A DNA stretch of 47,192 nucleotides. Origin: Aquirhabdus sp. (GTDB taxonomy: Bacteria > Pseudomonadota > Gammaproteobacteria > Pseudomonadales > Moraxellaceae). Both the position numbers and the translations under genes were made by a program. The notes under the pieces are model-generated. The model had not been told where the DNA came from, did not search any database, and worked only from the letters and a program-made list of their open reading frames with translations. Below are positions 17,607 through 26,916 of this stretch, piece after piece. Where the stretch lies: NCBI GenBank assembly GCA_030150135.1, contig JASLGO010000042.1:1-47192 (forward strand), in the 5' to 3' direction. Every line of letters begins with the position of its first letter. The first letter of the stretch is position 1.

Positions 17607-18461
17607 CTAAATATCTAATCGTCTTTCACTCATCCATTTCACAATCTCTGGATCACGATGTGAGAAAAAGCTACTGGTCGCAGTATCTAGCGCAGTGATG
17701 CGAGCCACATCTTCTGCTTGCAGCGCGAAGTCAAAAATATTCAGATTTTCTGCCATGCGTTCTTTACGGACAGATTTTGAAATGACAACAATGTCGCGTT
17801 GAATGAGCCAACGTAATACCACCTGACCGACAGACTTATTGTATTTTTCTGCTAAAGCGACCAGAACCTCGTTTTGGAATAGGTTGTTGCGACCTTCAGC
17901 AAAGGGCGCCCATGCTTCAGTTTGGACGCCATGTTTATGCATGAATCCAACACTGTCGAGCTGTTGGTGAAACGGATTGACTTCTATTTGGTTCACAGCG
18001 GGTTTAATCTCATTAAAACCAATAATGTCCATCAAACGATCTGGGTGAAAATTACTCACCCCAATTGCACGGATTTTTCCTTCACGATTGAGATCTTCCA
18101 TCGCTCGCCAAGAGCCGTGCACATCGCCGTAGGGCTGATGGATTAAATATAGATCCAAATAATCCAGTTGCAGACGCTGTAAAGATTTTTCTACCGCACG
18201 CTTCGTCTGATCATAACCAGTATTTTGTACCCATAATTTGGTTGTGATAAACAGTTGTTCACGCGGCACACCACTGTTCTTGATGCCTTTCCCGACAGCT
18301 TCTTCATTCATGTAAGACGCCGCAGTATCAATCAAACGATATCCCGTCTGGATCGCATCGATCACCGCACGCTCGCATTCTACTAAATCTGCAATCTGAA
18401 ACACACCATAGCCAGCAATCGGCATGATGACACCATTATTTAATGTGACTGTTTGCATCAT
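17607..18461 (-). CDS. Aldo/keto reductase (2,5-diketo-D-gluconate reductase group)
   Basis: This 284-residue NADPH-dependent carbonyl reductase of the AKR superfamily is probably cytoplasmic. The catalytic tetrad is visible: D45 and Y50 (RLIDTAASYMNE), K75 (TTKLWVQ) and H108 (YLIHQPYG). The cofactor-side motif VVISKSVRKERMAENL is present near residue 230. The substrate is unknown. It runs in the same direction as the LysR gene upstream, separated by about 150 bp, and may be controlled by it; this is inference. Confidence 0.92.
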   Translation of the reverse strand: MMQTVTLNNGVIMPIAGYGVFQIADLVECERAVIDAIQTGYRLIDTAASYMNEEAVGKGIKNSGVPREQLFITTKLWVQNTGYDQTKRAVEKSLQRLQLDYLDLYLIHQPYGDVHGSWRAMEDLNREGKIRAIGVSNFHPDRLMDIIGFNEIKPAVNQIEVNPFHQQLDSVGFMHKHGVQTEAWAPFAEGRNNLFQNEVLVALAEKYNKSVGQVVLRWLIQRDIVVISKSVRKERMAENLNIFDFALQAEDVARITALDTATSSFFSHRDPEIVKWMSERRLDI

Positions 18462-18608
18462 AGATCTCCTGCGTTTGTTTGGATTGCAGAATTATATAGA
18501 TGAGTTCATTTATTAAACTATAGCTGAATTATGGTTGTTGTCATTAGCTGTACTTATGAATTATCTGCAAAACATGCAAAGTTTTGACGAATAACAGAAA
18601 TCGTTGTT

Positions 18609-19496
18609 TTAAGCGTGATGACGCAACGCATTGATGACGAGTAAGAAAGCTGGAGAAGCATGACGTCGATTGGGGTAATACAGATGATAGCCGGAAAAGG
18701 GCGCACACCAGTCCTCTAAGACTCTGATCAACGTTCCTTGCGCGAGATGTTCTTGAACTAGATCTTCGGGCATATAAGCCAAGCCAGAGCCTGCGAGAGC
18801 AGCATTTAATCTGAGCGCAATATTGTTAAAAATGTATTGGCCTTCCACTCTGACTTTTAATTCACGGCCATGTTTTTCAAACTCCCAAGGGAATAACCCG
18901 CCGTAGGTTGGGAAGCGTAGATTAATGCAGTTGTGATGGGTTAGGTCTTGCGGAGTTTGCGGAATTGAATAGCGCGCAAAGTAAGATGGCGTGCCAACGA
19001 CGGCCATGCGTATATCTGGACTGATACGCACCGCAATCATATCTTTGGCAACTTGCTCACCCAGCCGAACACCCGCATCAAAACGCTCTGCGACGATATC
19101 GGTCAAACCATTATCGACGATGATTTCCACCTTGATGTCAGGGTACTCCAAAAGAAGTTTTTCCAGAGCGGGTTCAAGAATGGATACTGCAGAATGCTCG
19201 CCAGCGGTAATACGAATTGTGCCAGCAGGTTTTTCACGAAGTTCTTTGACAAGAGCCAATTCAGACTCAATGTCATGGAGTCGTGGCGCGATTGCCGCCA
19301 TGATGCGTTCCCCAACTTCAGTGGGCGAAACGCTTCGTGTTGTACGGGTGAGTAAGCGTAGACCGAGTCTTGCTTCAAGGGACTGAATGGTCTGACTGAG
19401 AGCCGATTGCGATACGCCTAATTTGGCGGCTGCACGGGTGAAGCTGCGCTCTTTAGCCACCATGACGAAGACTGCAAGCTCGTTAAAGTTCTCCAT
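18609..19496 (-). CDS. LysR-family transcriptional regulator
   Basis: This LysR-type regulator has an N-terminal winged helix-turn-helix (residues about 1-60: FTRAAAKLGVSQSALSQTIQSLEARLG) and a C-terminal substrate-binding domain that senses a small-molecule inducer. ATG 19496 (MENFNELAVF) is preferred over the upstream GTG at 19514 because the conserved N-terminus begins there. The inducer cannot be deduced. The aldo/keto reductase downstream is the most likely target, since such pairs are common. Confidence 0.93.
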   Translation of the reverse strand: MENFNELAVFVMVAKERSFTRAAAKLGVSQSALSQTIQSLEARLGLRLLTRTTRSVSPTEVGERIMAAIAPRLHDIESELALVKELREKPAGTIRITAGEHSAVSILEPALEKLLLEYPDIKVEIIVDNGLTDIVAERFDAGVRLGEQVAKDMIAVRISPDIRMAVVGTPSYFARYSIPQTPQDLTHHNCINLRFPTYGGLFPWEFEKHGRELKVRVEGQYIFNNIALRLNAALAGSGLAYMPEDLVQEHLAQGTLIRVLEDWCAPFSGYHLYYPNRRHASPAFLLVINALRHHA

Positions 19497-19535
19497 TTTA
19501 TAGATTAGCCCCACTTATAAAAGAGCATGAATGGA

Positions 19536-20546
19536 TTAAGACCCTTTCAACATTCTCGCGGCTTTTTCCGCAAAGTAAGTCAGAATCCCATCAGCGCCCG
19601 CACGACGGAAGCCAATCAAGGACTCCAAAATTACTGCTTCTGATAACCAACCATTTTGGATCGCTGCCATGTGCATGGCGTATTCGCCGCTGACTTGATA
19701 GGCAAACGTTGGCACACCAAATTGATTTTTTACTTCGCGGACTAAGTCGAGATAAGGTTGGCCAGGTTTGACCATGACCATATCAGCACCTTCTTGCAGA
19801 TCCAGTGCGACTTCATGGAGAGCTTCAAGGCGATTACCATAGTCCATTTGATAATTCTTTTTATGACCACTTTTCAGATTAGCCGCACTGCCGACTGCAT
19901 CGCGGAAAGGGCCGTAATAGGCGGATGCAAATTTTGCCGAATACGCCATGATGGCAGTATGGATAAAGCCGTTACTTTCTAATGCATTGCGGATTGCGCC
20001 GATGCGGCCATCCATCATGTCACTCGGTGCAACAATATCCACACCAGCGGCTGCATGGCTTAAAGTTTGTTTAACTAGGGCTTCTACAGTGGCGTCATTC
20101 ATAACATAGCCGTCAGCGTCCGTCAGACCGTCTTGACCACTCAATGTATACGGATCAAGCGCGCCATCACTAATCAGAACCATCTCTGGCAGTTCTTTTT
20201 TGAGCGTACGAATCGTGGTTTGCACGAGACCATCATCGCGCCAAGCCGCTTCTGCGCCAGCACTTTTATCGGCTTGCGGCGTGACGGGAAAAAGTGCCAA
20301 TTTGCTGACGCTTAAACCGAGCAGTGTTTCCGCGTATTTGAGTAGCAAATCAACCGAGAGTCGGTCAACGCCCGGCATACTGTGAATGGCTTCACGCTGA
20401 TTCTGCCCTGGTAGGACAAAAACGGGTGCAATTAAATGTTGTGGCAGTAAAATCGACTCACAAACCATGTCACGAATGCGATCATGTTTACGCAGGCGGC
20501 GTAAGCGAGTGGCGGGGAAGGCGGCACGATTAAACGTATAAGTCAT
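19536..20546 (-). CDS. hemB: Porphobilinogen synthase (delta-aminolevulinate dehydratase)
   Basis: HemB condenses two 5-aminolevulinate molecules to porphobilinogen in haem synthesis. The active-site lysines are K205 (AYSAKFASAYYGPFRDA) and K260 (MVMVKPGQPYLD). The region DGALDPYTLSGQDG around residue 130 has Asp and no Cys, so this is the Mg-dependent form without the zinc triad, as in Pseudomonas. Length (336) and the start with PATRLRRLRKHDRIRDMV fit. It is divergent from the thioesterase gene. Confidence 0.97.
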   Translation of the reverse strand: MTYTFNRAAFPATRLRRLRKHDRIRDMVCESILLPQHLIAPVFVLPGQNQREAIHSMPGVDRLSVDLLLKYAETLLGLSVSKLALFPVTPQADKSAGAEAAWRDDGLVQTTIRTLKKELPEMVLISDGALDPYTLSGQDGLTDADGYVMNDATVEALVKQTLSHAAAGVDIVAPSDMMDGRIGAIRNALESNGFIHTAIMAYSAKFASAYYGPFRDAVGSAANLKSGHKKNYQMDYGNRLEALHEVALDLQEGADMVMVKPGQPYLDLVREVKNQFGVPTFAYQVSGEYAMHMAAIQNGWLSEAVILESLIGFRRAGADGILTYFAEKAARMLKGS

Positions 20547-20620
20547 GTTATTGCACTGTTTTCACATTAATATAGCTGCATATATTAAACCCGATTTGCG
20601 CACTTGAGGAAATTTGATTA

Positions 20621-21199
20621 ATGGTAGATGACGATAAGCAATTTAAAGCTGATCTTAACGATTCAGCAAAATCCAAATCTACCGAATCCAGCGCGGATCA
20701 CAGGTCTAAACAATGGACTGGCGCGATTAATCTGACGCATACCACTGATGGCGAATTTCCAACAGAATCAGTTTTTAATCAACTGTGTAAGGTATATAAC
20801 AAATCGCCATTCTTTCATCATTGTGGCATGATGATGCGAGTTGTAGATGGAGAAATTAAAGGCTTTATCGACATGAATAACAGCTTGATTGGTAATGTCG
20901 TGTTCGAAATTTTGCACGGCGGTGTCGCGGCGACTATGTTGGATAGTATTGGTGGCATCGTGGCGATGGCAGAAATTTATCGGAGTGGCAAAGGCGAACT
21001 CGCAGATCGCATTCGACAAGTATCGCGTCTTGCGACGACTGATATGCGTGTCGATTATTTATCCCCTGGTCGTGGTAAACAGTTCATCGCTACAGCTGAG
21101 GTACTACGGTTGGGGCGGAAAGGTTGTACGATGCGGATGAATTTACATAATAATGAAAATAAATTGATCGCGACCGCAATGGCGTCCTATGTCTATTAA
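20621..21199 (+). CDS. PaaI-type hotdog-fold thioesterase
   Basis: This 192-residue protein has a hotdog-fold domain at about residues 55-190, with the family helix LHGGVAATMLDSIGG and a final strand GKQFIATAEVLRLGRKGCTMRM typical of acyl-CoA thioesterases of the PaaI group. The first 40 residues are hydrophilic, charged and probably disordered. The substrate is unknown. ATG 20621 follows a GAGG-like ribosome site. Its end overlaps the next gene by 11 bp, so the two are translationally coupled. Confidence 0.87.
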   Translation: MVDDDKQFKADLNDSAKSKSTESSADHRSKQWTGAINLTHTTDGEFPTESVFNQLCKVYNKSPFFHHCGMMMRVVDGEIKGFIDMNNSLIGNVVFEILHGGVAATMLDSIGGIVAMAEIYRSGKGELADRIRQVSRLATTDMRVDYLSPGRGKQFIATAEVLRLGRKGCTMRMNLHNNENKLIATAMASYVY

Positions 21200-21494
21200 T
21201 TGTATTCAAACGCATGAAATTCATCTCACTCAAGAAATTTCTTGTCGTGCCGGATGTGGTGCATGTTGTATTGCGCCGAGTATCAGTAGCCCAATTCCTG
21301 ATATGCCAAATGGTAAGCCTGCAGGTGTGCGCTGTGTTCAATTGAGTGATCTGAATCAATGTTTAATTTTTGGTTTACCGACGCGTCCGCGTGTGTGTTT
21401 ATCATTGAAGCCGGCACTGGAGATGTGTGGGTTGGTGGATGCAGAGGCCTTCAGTTATTTACAAGATTTAGAATCCGCAACAAGCTCGGTCTAA
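21189..21494 (+). CDS. YkgJ-type cysteine-cluster protein
   Basis: This 101-residue protein has the N-terminal CRAGCGACC cluster and later Cys residues (GVRCVQL, QCLIF, RVCLSL, EMCGL) of the YkgJ/UPF0153 family, thought to bind zinc or an iron-sulfur cluster. The exact role is not established. It overlaps the thioesterase gene by 11 bp and shares its promoter. An intrinsic terminator follows. Confidence 0.85.
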   Translation: MSINCIQTHEIHLTQEISCRAGCGACCIAPSISSPIPDMPNGKPAGVRCVQLSDLNQCLIFGLPTRPRVCLSLKPALEMCGLVDAEAFSYLQDLESATSSV

Positions 21495-21504
21495 TCATAA
21501 AAGA

Positions 21505-21532
21505 AACCGCCTCATGGTTGAGACGGTTTTTG
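21505..21532. terminator. Intrinsic terminator
   Basis: AAACCG-CCTCA and TGAG-ACGGTTT form a stem with a 4-nt loop, followed by T on the plus strand and, in the reverse sense, by a T-containing tail. It separates the Cys-cluster gene from the convergent outer-membrane protein gene. Confidence 0.75.
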
Positions 21533-21554
21533 AAGAATATGCGCTTAAATCGAA

Positions 21555-22346
21555 TTAGAAGCGATATGTGCCACCGACGTTAACGCCATAATTATTGTTG
21601 CCGTATTGATCGTTGCCTGCACTCACACCGCCTTGAACGCTAATGTTTTCTGCGATGAATTTACGAGCATTGAGACCAAATGCGTATGCATCATCAAAAT
21701 GATCTTGTGTGTGGAGATCATAAGTCGCACCGATGCTCAGTGTGCGGTCGAGGTAGTAGTCGCCTCTTACACTATAGCTGTCATCATGGTCACCAAAGCG
21801 TGCGTTGCCTTCGAGATTGACATCGTTATAGCCGATTTTAGTCAGATATTTTGCGCTAATAGTTGGATCTGTTTCGTTATTTGGTAGGTCGTATGTACTC
21901 ACTAAGCCAACAGCCAATAATAGGTCGTTGATTGGTAGGATACCTACGGAAAGATTGTACGCGCCACCGTTGGTTGAGTTGCCCTCACCATTGATATGAG
22001 AAACACCTGCGGCAGCATAGAAATTCGAGTTAGGCACATAGAGCTGGCCGCCAACAGCAACTTGATTGATATTGCGATGACCAAAATCATTTTCATCGTA
22101 GGTGTAATTGTATCCGGCAGAGATGCTGCTTGCGCGTTGAATAAAAGCTTCTTCAGCTAATGGGCCAGCATTACTGGACACATTGTTAAAATAATAGGTT
22201 CCTCCAGCTGAAACGCCAGTAGCATCGCTATTAATGTTGTTGTTTGTTTGGTTGTAGCCAACATCGCCACTTAACGCGACTTGGTAAGCGTGTGCTGCAT
22301 TGATGGATACTGCCGCAACAACGGCTGATAATAGTAGTTTTTTCAT
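21555..22346 (-). CDS. Small outer-membrane beta-barrel protein (putative porin)
   Basis: This 263-residue protein has a clear signal peptide (MKKLLLSAVVAAVSINAAHA, cleavage before YQVALSG) and alternating-residue strands throughout, ending in VGGTYRF with a terminal Phe, so it should be an outer-membrane beta-barrel of about 10-14 strands. It resembles the YfaZ-like putative porins of Acinetobacter. Strand pairs such as SISAGYNYTYDEN, VNLEGNARFGDHDD and YSVRGDYYLDRTLSIGATYDL support this. Specificity is unknown. It has its own promoter region upstream. Confidence 0.82.
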   Translation of the reverse strand: MKKLLLSAVVAAVSINAAHAYQVALSGDVGYNQTNNNINSDATGVSAGGTYYFNNVSSNAGPLAEEAFIQRASSISAGYNYTYDENDFGHRNINQVAVGGQLYVPNSNFYAAAGVSHINGEGNSTNGGAYNLSVGILPINDLLLAVGLVSTYDLPNNETDPTISAKYLTKIGYNDVNLEGNARFGDHDDSYSVRGDYYLDRTLSIGATYDLHTQDHFDDAYAFGLNARKFIAENISVQGGVSAGNDQYGNNNYGVNVGGTYRF

Positions 22347-22657
22347 CGTTCATCTCCAGAGCGGATTGTAAATATACAATCGAAAAATACATTATTTGTT
22401 ACAATTTCATGGTATTTCGTGCTGAAGGCGTTGTCAAACTTTGTGTCAGTTTGATGACAGTTATAAGCATAAATTTGTTTATTAACTATTTAATAAAAGT
22501 GAAATAATATTTTTTGTTACAAGTTTGTGATTTTGCACTATTGGGGTGCATTATTTTGCATTTCGCAGTTATTTTATGCTGCGAAATGGTCTTTTTTGAG
22601 GCGTTTTGAACTTATTGTCGCGGGAATTTGAATATTTATAAACGGTTCGAAGCGGTC
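22347..22657. other. Intergenic region with two hairpins
   Basis: This 311-bp AT-rich gap contains the promoter region of the outer-membrane protein gene and an imperfect palindrome around 22432-22459 (TGTCAAACT / AGTTTGATGACA). A perfect 10-bp hairpin (CATTTCGCAG/CTGCGAAATG, 22559-22588) is followed by a T-rich tail on the plus strand; it lies beyond glpK and may end its message. No coding sequence is supported. Confidence 0.5.
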
Positions 22658-24139
22658 TTATGAGCGTGCACGAGCGACCGCACGATGCCAACGCTCAAGA
22701 TATTCATCTCGAACAGCCTTTGACATCGACGGTTCAAAGCGGCGTTCTAATTGCCAAAGTCCAGCCAGCTCATCCATTGAACTGAACACGCCTACACCTA
22801 AGCCAGCCATTAATGCGGCACCTAAAGCTGTTGTTTCCCTCACGACAGGACGTAAAACCGGAACGCCCAATAGATCAGCTTGAAATTGCATGAGCATGTC
22901 GTTGCCACTGGCGCCACCATCAACGCGGAGTTCGGTTAGCGGTGCTGCCGCATCTTGCTGCATGGCGGCAAGTACATCCGCAACTTGAAACGCAATGGCC
23001 TCCAGCGCCGCACGGGCAATATGAGAGCGGTTGGTGCCGCGCGTCATTCCAGTCAACATGCCGCGCGCTTCACTATCCCAATAGGGTGCGCCTAATCCTG
23101 TAAATGCAGGAACGAGCACGACGCCATCGGTATCTGGTACTAGGCTGGCGAGCTGTTCCACATCGCTACTGTTTTGTACGATGCCAAGTCCATCTCTTAG
23201 CCATTGCACAATCGCACCCGCCATAAAGACGCTGCCTTCTAGGGCATAATTTGTGGTTTTATTCGGAGTTTGCCAAGCCAAGGTAGAGAGCAGTTGATTT
23301 TCGCTGATCTGGACGTTTGTACCTGTATTCATGAGCATAAAACAGCCAGTGCCGTAGGTGTTTTTTGCCATGCCTTGGGTGAAACAGCCTTGTCCAAAGA
23401 GAGCCGCTTGTTGGTCGCCCAATGCAGCGGTCAGCGGAATGCGACGCCCCAGCAATCCATCGGCAGTCTCACCGATCAAGCCACCTGACGGAACGATCTC
23501 TGGCAAGATTGCTTTTGGAATGTTAAATAAATCCAGTAGCTCATCATCCCATTGTTGCGTGCGGATATTCATCAATAAAGTACGTGAGGCATTACTCATA
23601 TCAATCACATGGCGCGCGCCATGTGTGAGATTCCACAACAACCAAGAATCCACCGTACCAAATGCCAATTCACCGCGTTCAGCTTCTACGCGTGCGTTTG
23701 GAATGTGCTTAAGTAACCATGCGAGTTTGCTGGCGCTGAAATAAGGGTCGAGGCGTAGTCCTGTTTTTTGTTTGACCAGTGGTTCATGACCAGCGGCGCG
23801 TAATTGCTCGCACCAATTTGCCGTCCGTCGATCTTGCCAAACAATCGCAGGGGCAATGGGTTGACCTGTTTTACGATTCCAGACGATGGTGGTTTCGCGC
23901 TGATTGGTCAGTCCAATGGCTGCAATATCTTGCGCCAGTAAATTGGCTTTGGCGATGGCTTGTTGGGCAACGCCGATTTGGGTTTGCCAAAGTTCGAGCG
24001 CATCTTGTTCGACCCAACCTGCATGAGGAGTCGCGAGGGTGATTTCACGTTGTGCGGAAGCGATGATATTGCCATGTTCATTAAAAATAATTGCTCGGCT
24101 CGACGTCGTGCCTTGATCGAGTGCAAGTAAATAGGTCAT
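22658..24139 (-). CDS. glpK: Glycerol kinase
   Basis: GlpK phosphorylates glycerol to glycerol 3-phosphate in the cytoplasm using ATP. The 493-residue protein has the FGGY-family start YLLALDQGTTSSRAIIFNEHG, the segments GLTNQRETTIVW and APAIVWQDRRT, the phosphate-binding NTYGTGCFMLMNTG and the FGGY C-terminal signature (LRVDGGASGNDMLMQFQADLL). Length is full. No glpF or glpD is adjacent, so it appears to be a single transcription unit reading away from ssrA. Confidence 0.97.
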   Translation of the reverse strand: MTYLLALDQGTTSSRAIIFNEHGNIIASAQREITLATPHAGWVEQDALELWQTQIGVAQQAIAKANLLAQDIAAIGLTNQRETTIVWNRKTGQPIAPAIVWQDRRTANWCEQLRAAGHEPLVKQKTGLRLDPYFSASKLAWLLKHIPNARVEAERGELAFGTVDSWLLWNLTHGARHVIDMSNASRTLLMNIRTQQWDDELLDLFNIPKAILPEIVPSGGLIGETADGLLGRRIPLTAALGDQQAALFGQGCFTQGMAKNTYGTGCFMLMNTGTNVQISENQLLSTLAWQTPNKTTNYALEGSVFMAGAIVQWLRDGLGIVQNSSDVEQLASLVPDTDGVVLVPAFTGLGAPYWDSEARGMLTGMTRGTNRSHIARAALEAIAFQVADVLAAMQQDAAAPLTELRVDGGASGNDMLMQFQADLLGVPVLRPVVRETTALGAALMAGLGVGVFSSMDELAGLWQLERRFEPSMSKAVRDEYLERWHRAVARARS

Positions 24140-24325
24140 GGGAATTCATCCTTGAGTATAGCTGTAGCAATTAACTGGATTTGGCTCGACTTCTTCTATC
24201 ACGCGATTGTGTCGTGGTTCACTGTTTTAATTGTTTGTATTAAAAAATAAGAGAACGATAGTGTTTGTGAGCATTTACGCGACAGCCTAACAAAAAATAT
24301 GATTTTCTGCTATGCTATCGGCATT

Positions 24326-24679
24326 GGGGATGTTCTGGCTTCGACGCTGGTTGTGAAACTCTTCGATGCATGTCGAGAGCGCATTATCTCTCGTAAATCA
24401 ATCTTGCATTTTAATAGTCGCAAACGACGAAACCTACGCACTCGCAGCCTAAGGGCTGAGAATCGCCGCTATTGAATGTCTGTGGTCGATAGCCGCGAGC
24501 GCATGCACACAGAACCGCATGTTGTAACGTCTCGGGACAACGTGTCAACCTTAGAGAATCGCCAATATCTCCCTGTCTGTCGGGCCGATTGCGGTTAAAT
24601 CCAATAGACAAGTACTAAACATGTAGACTCACGAGCGTAGTGCTGGCGGACGCGGGTTCAACTCCCGCCATCTCCACCA
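24326..24679 (+). ncRNA. ssrA: tmRNA (ssrA), one-piece
   Basis: The RNA begins GGGGATGTTCTGGCTTCGAC and ends with GGTTCAACTCCCGCCATCTCC plus ACCA; its 5' GGGGATG pairs with 3' CATCTCC to close the tRNA-like acceptor stem. The tag frame runs from GCA at 24420 to TAA at 24452 and encodes ANDETYALAA, ending in the usual ALAA degron. Length is 354 nt. tmRNA rescues stalled ribosomes and marks the unfinished protein for proteolysis. A TATGCT sequence at 24311 fits a -10 box. Its 3' end is the probable integration site of the island downstream. Confidence 0.98.
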
Positions 24680-24683
24680 TATC
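24666..24683 (+). other. Putative left attachment site (tmRNA 3' end)
   Basis: The last tmRNA bases plus ATATC form CGCCATCTCCACCATATC. An imperfect copy lacking one T lies at 37934-37950. Integrases encoded next to ssrA commonly use its 3' end as attB. Confidence 0.55.
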
Positions 24684-24724
24684 CTTAAATTCATATGCCG
24701 TAAAACACTGGAATATGATTGAAA

Positions 24725-24760
24725 AAAGCCTAAACTTCAATAGTTTGGGCTTTTTTTATG
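24725..24760 (+). terminator. Intrinsic terminator downstream of ssrA
   Basis: AAAAGCCTAAACT and AGTTTGGGCTTTTTTT pair around a short loop and end in a T-run just past ssrA and before the integrase gene. Confidence 0.8.
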
Positions 24761-24865
24761 CCGATGTACGCCTATGTTTGCTGACGTATAGTATGGGGTA
24801 TGGTGTACACCAGCTTGTACATATTAAGATTCGTTGAATCCACGGTGTACAAGAAGTGCAAAGCT

Positions 24866-26071
24866 ATGAAACGTAAAGATATCAAGATTCGTCCTATGAA
24901 GGACACTATCCTAAAAAATTTAGAGCCAGAGGCGACAGAGTATCGTGAGCTAGACAGCTTGAATCTCTATTTTCGTGTTAAGCCGAATGGGAAAAAATCA
25001 TGGCTCTATCGCTATAAAAAGCCAAATGATAAATGGTCGTGGTTGGGCTTAGGTAATTTTTCCTCAGTCAGTGGGGAACTTGCCCGTAAGCATGCTGCTG
25101 AGTTGAATGATGCAATCTCGCGCGGGGAAAATCCTATTATGACCAAGCATCTCAAGAAGCAAGCAGAACTTGAAGTAAACAATAATACCTTGGAAAAGCT
25201 CACTTACGAGTTTTTGGAGGTAAAGGCTAGCAAATGGACTGCTGAGACCATGAAGCGTAATCGCGGCTCTTTAGAAAAGCATATTATTCCAGTGTTCGGT
25301 AAGCGTCCTTATACCGCTATTCGAGCTATGGAATGGATGGAGCTTTTCAGAAAGATTCAAAATGAGCAGGGAATTATCGAGCAGGTAAATCGTATGTGCT
25401 CTCTTTGCCGTGATATGTATGATCTTGCGAGAGTCACAGGGCGTATTGAACACAATCCATTGGATGGGCTGGGAAAGTATCTGCTCAAAGCTAAATCTGA
25501 AAGTATGCCTCATGTGCTAAAAGATGAATTTCCAGCACTATTGAGTGCGATACGAAACTATCCTACTCGGGATGTCTCGATAGCCTTGCAGTTATTAACA
25601 ATTCTGTTCCCACGTCCAAGTGAGTTAAGCGATGCAAAAAAGACAGAGTTTCAGTTAAAAAATAAACTGTGGGTTATTCCTGCTGAACGGATGAAACGTC
25701 GTATTGAGTTTGCTATTCCTTTACCTGATCAGGCTATAGAACTGTTAGAGGAGTTATTTGTACTAAGTGGCGATAGTCCGTATTTGCTGCCTAGTCGTTC
25801 CAAGCTTAATCGCCCAATTTCTAACAATACTTTAAATATGGCACTAAAGCGTATGGGTTATGAAGATAGACAGACACCGCATGGCTTTAGACACATTGCA
25901 AGTACGCACTGGAATAAACATTTCAGTGATCGCTCTCAAGTTGTGGAGTCTGCTTTGTCTCATATGAAGCAGGGTGTTAAAGGAGTGTATGACAAAGAGG
26001 CACATCTTGAAGAGCGTGTGCCTATGCAACAATGGTGGGCTGATTATTTGGATAATTTAGTAATCGAGTAA
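24866..26071 (+). CDS. Site-specific tyrosine recombinase (island integrase)
   Basis: This 401-residue integrase has the DUF4102-like N-terminal domain of P4-type integrases (YRELDSLNLYFRVKPNGKKSWLYRY), a SAM-like core-binding domain at about 110-200 and a catalytic domain. Catalytic residues are R250 (LFPRPSEL), H339 and R342 (HGFRH), H366 (LSHM) and Y375 (GVYDK). The frame is open from 24800, but ATG 24866 (MKRKDIKIRPMKDTIL) is the likelier start. It reads away from ssrA, the usual arrangement when the integrase targets the tmRNA gene. It should catalyse integration and, with a directionality factor, excision of the island. Confidence 0.94.
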   Translation: MKRKDIKIRPMKDTILKNLEPEATEYRELDSLNLYFRVKPNGKKSWLYRYKKPNDKWSWLGLGNFSSVSGELARKHAAELNDAISRGENPIMTKHLKKQAELEVNNNTLEKLTYEFLEVKASKWTAETMKRNRGSLEKHIIPVFGKRPYTAIRAMEWMELFRKIQNEQGIIEQVNRMCSLCRDMYDLARVTGRIEHNPLDGLGKYLLKAKSESMPHVLKDEFPALLSAIRNYPTRDVSIALQLLTILFPRPSELSDAKKTEFQLKNKLWVIPAERMKRRIEFAIPLPDQAIELLEELFVLSGDSPYLLPSRSKLNRPISNNTLNMALKRMGYEDRQTPHGFRHIASTHWNKHFSDRSQVVESALSHMKQGVKGVYDKEAHLEERVPMQQWWADYLDNLVIE

Positions 26072-26129
26072 TGTTCGCTTATGAAGTTTAAGAAAATGTC
26101 GGAAAATTCATCGGACAGTAAGAGGAGAA

Positions 26130-26705
26130 CTAGGGCTTTTCTCGTTCTAGCTCTCCTCTTCGGAGTGCTTCACTGACCACTGCTGTTAGCTTCCCAACAA
26201 TTTCAGCGCCAAAAAATAACGAATACTCTTTTAATGGAGTATTCCTAGATTCAAATATTTCTTTCGTTTTTTTTATATCTTCATTAGTGAAGGTATGTTT
26301 AAAATCTTCCAGTTCTACTGATTTACCTAGAAATGGTATATGAATCATTCCCTTTTTTTTTAATGTCCAATATACGAGATTTTCATGTAATTGATAAAAA
26401 AATTGCCTATCCACATTTGTTGCTGCGGAAAGTAAAAAAATATGAGAAATATTAAATGATTGGGTGCCATTCTCATACTTGTTATAGTTTGATTTCGATA
26501 GCCATCCCAGCCTGAACCCCATCTCTTCCTGACTTAACTTCAGTTCAGTCCTAACTAAGAAAAGCATATATCCAAATAGTCCGTCAGGTGTGGTTCTAAA
26601 AGCTTTTTGATTTGCAGCCGAAGCTTGCATGATCTCTTCAAAAGACGCAGGTTTATAGTCCATTTCATTATATGCACTATTAATATCTTGATTCTTCTGG
26701 GTCAT
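26130..26705 (-). CDS. XRE-type helix-turn-helix regulator of the island
   Basis: This 191-residue protein has a Cro/C1-type helix-turn-helix at about residues 45-95 (TELKLSQEEMGFRLGWLSKSNYNKYENGTQ) followed by a C-terminal part of unknown fold that may dimerise it. The frame opens at TTG 26726, but ATG 26705 is a more likely start. It is divergent from the AlpA-like/DUF3631 genes, and three evenly spaced GAGAAC repeats lie in the shared promoter region. By position it is the island repressor controlling itself and the replication genes; this is inference. Confidence 0.82.
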   Translation of the reverse strand: MTQKNQDINSAYNEMDYKPASFEEIMQASAANQKAFRTTPDGLFGYMLFLVRTELKLSQEEMGFRLGWLSKSNYNKYENGTQSFNISHIFLLSAATNVDRQFFYQLHENLVYWTLKKKGMIHIPFLGKSVELEDFKHTFTNEDIKKTKEIFESRNTPLKEYSLFFGAEIVGKLTAVVSEALRRGELEREKP

Positions 26706-26756
26706 AGATAGGTTACCTGTGGACAATCGCTCATCATAGCATGGTGATTACATAAA

Positions 26757-26800
26757 GAGAACAAGTAGTTTTTTTGAGAACGTGATCTCTTTTAGAGAAC
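26757..26800. promoter_or_regulatory. Operator-like triple GAGAAC repeat
   Basis: Three direct GAGAAC copies start at 26757, 26776 and 26795, exactly 19 bp apart, in the promoter region between the XRE repressor and the divergent AlpA-like gene. The middle copy is also half of a palindrome, GAGAACGTGATCTC (26776-26789). TATGATAAACT at 26803-26813 fits a -10 box reading right. Confidence 0.65.
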
Positions 26801-26916
26801 TTTATGATAAACTATACCCACAGCATAAACAAACACCGTGATCTGAATGGATCAAGTGGCTGTGCTGAATAGAGCCAAGATAGTCTTGGTAGTTTAACTT
26901 TATTAGGAGTCATGCA

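Noticed and set aside
24411..24611. A reverse-strand open frame of 66 codons
   Set aside because: It lies inside the tmRNA gene and is only a chance frame.
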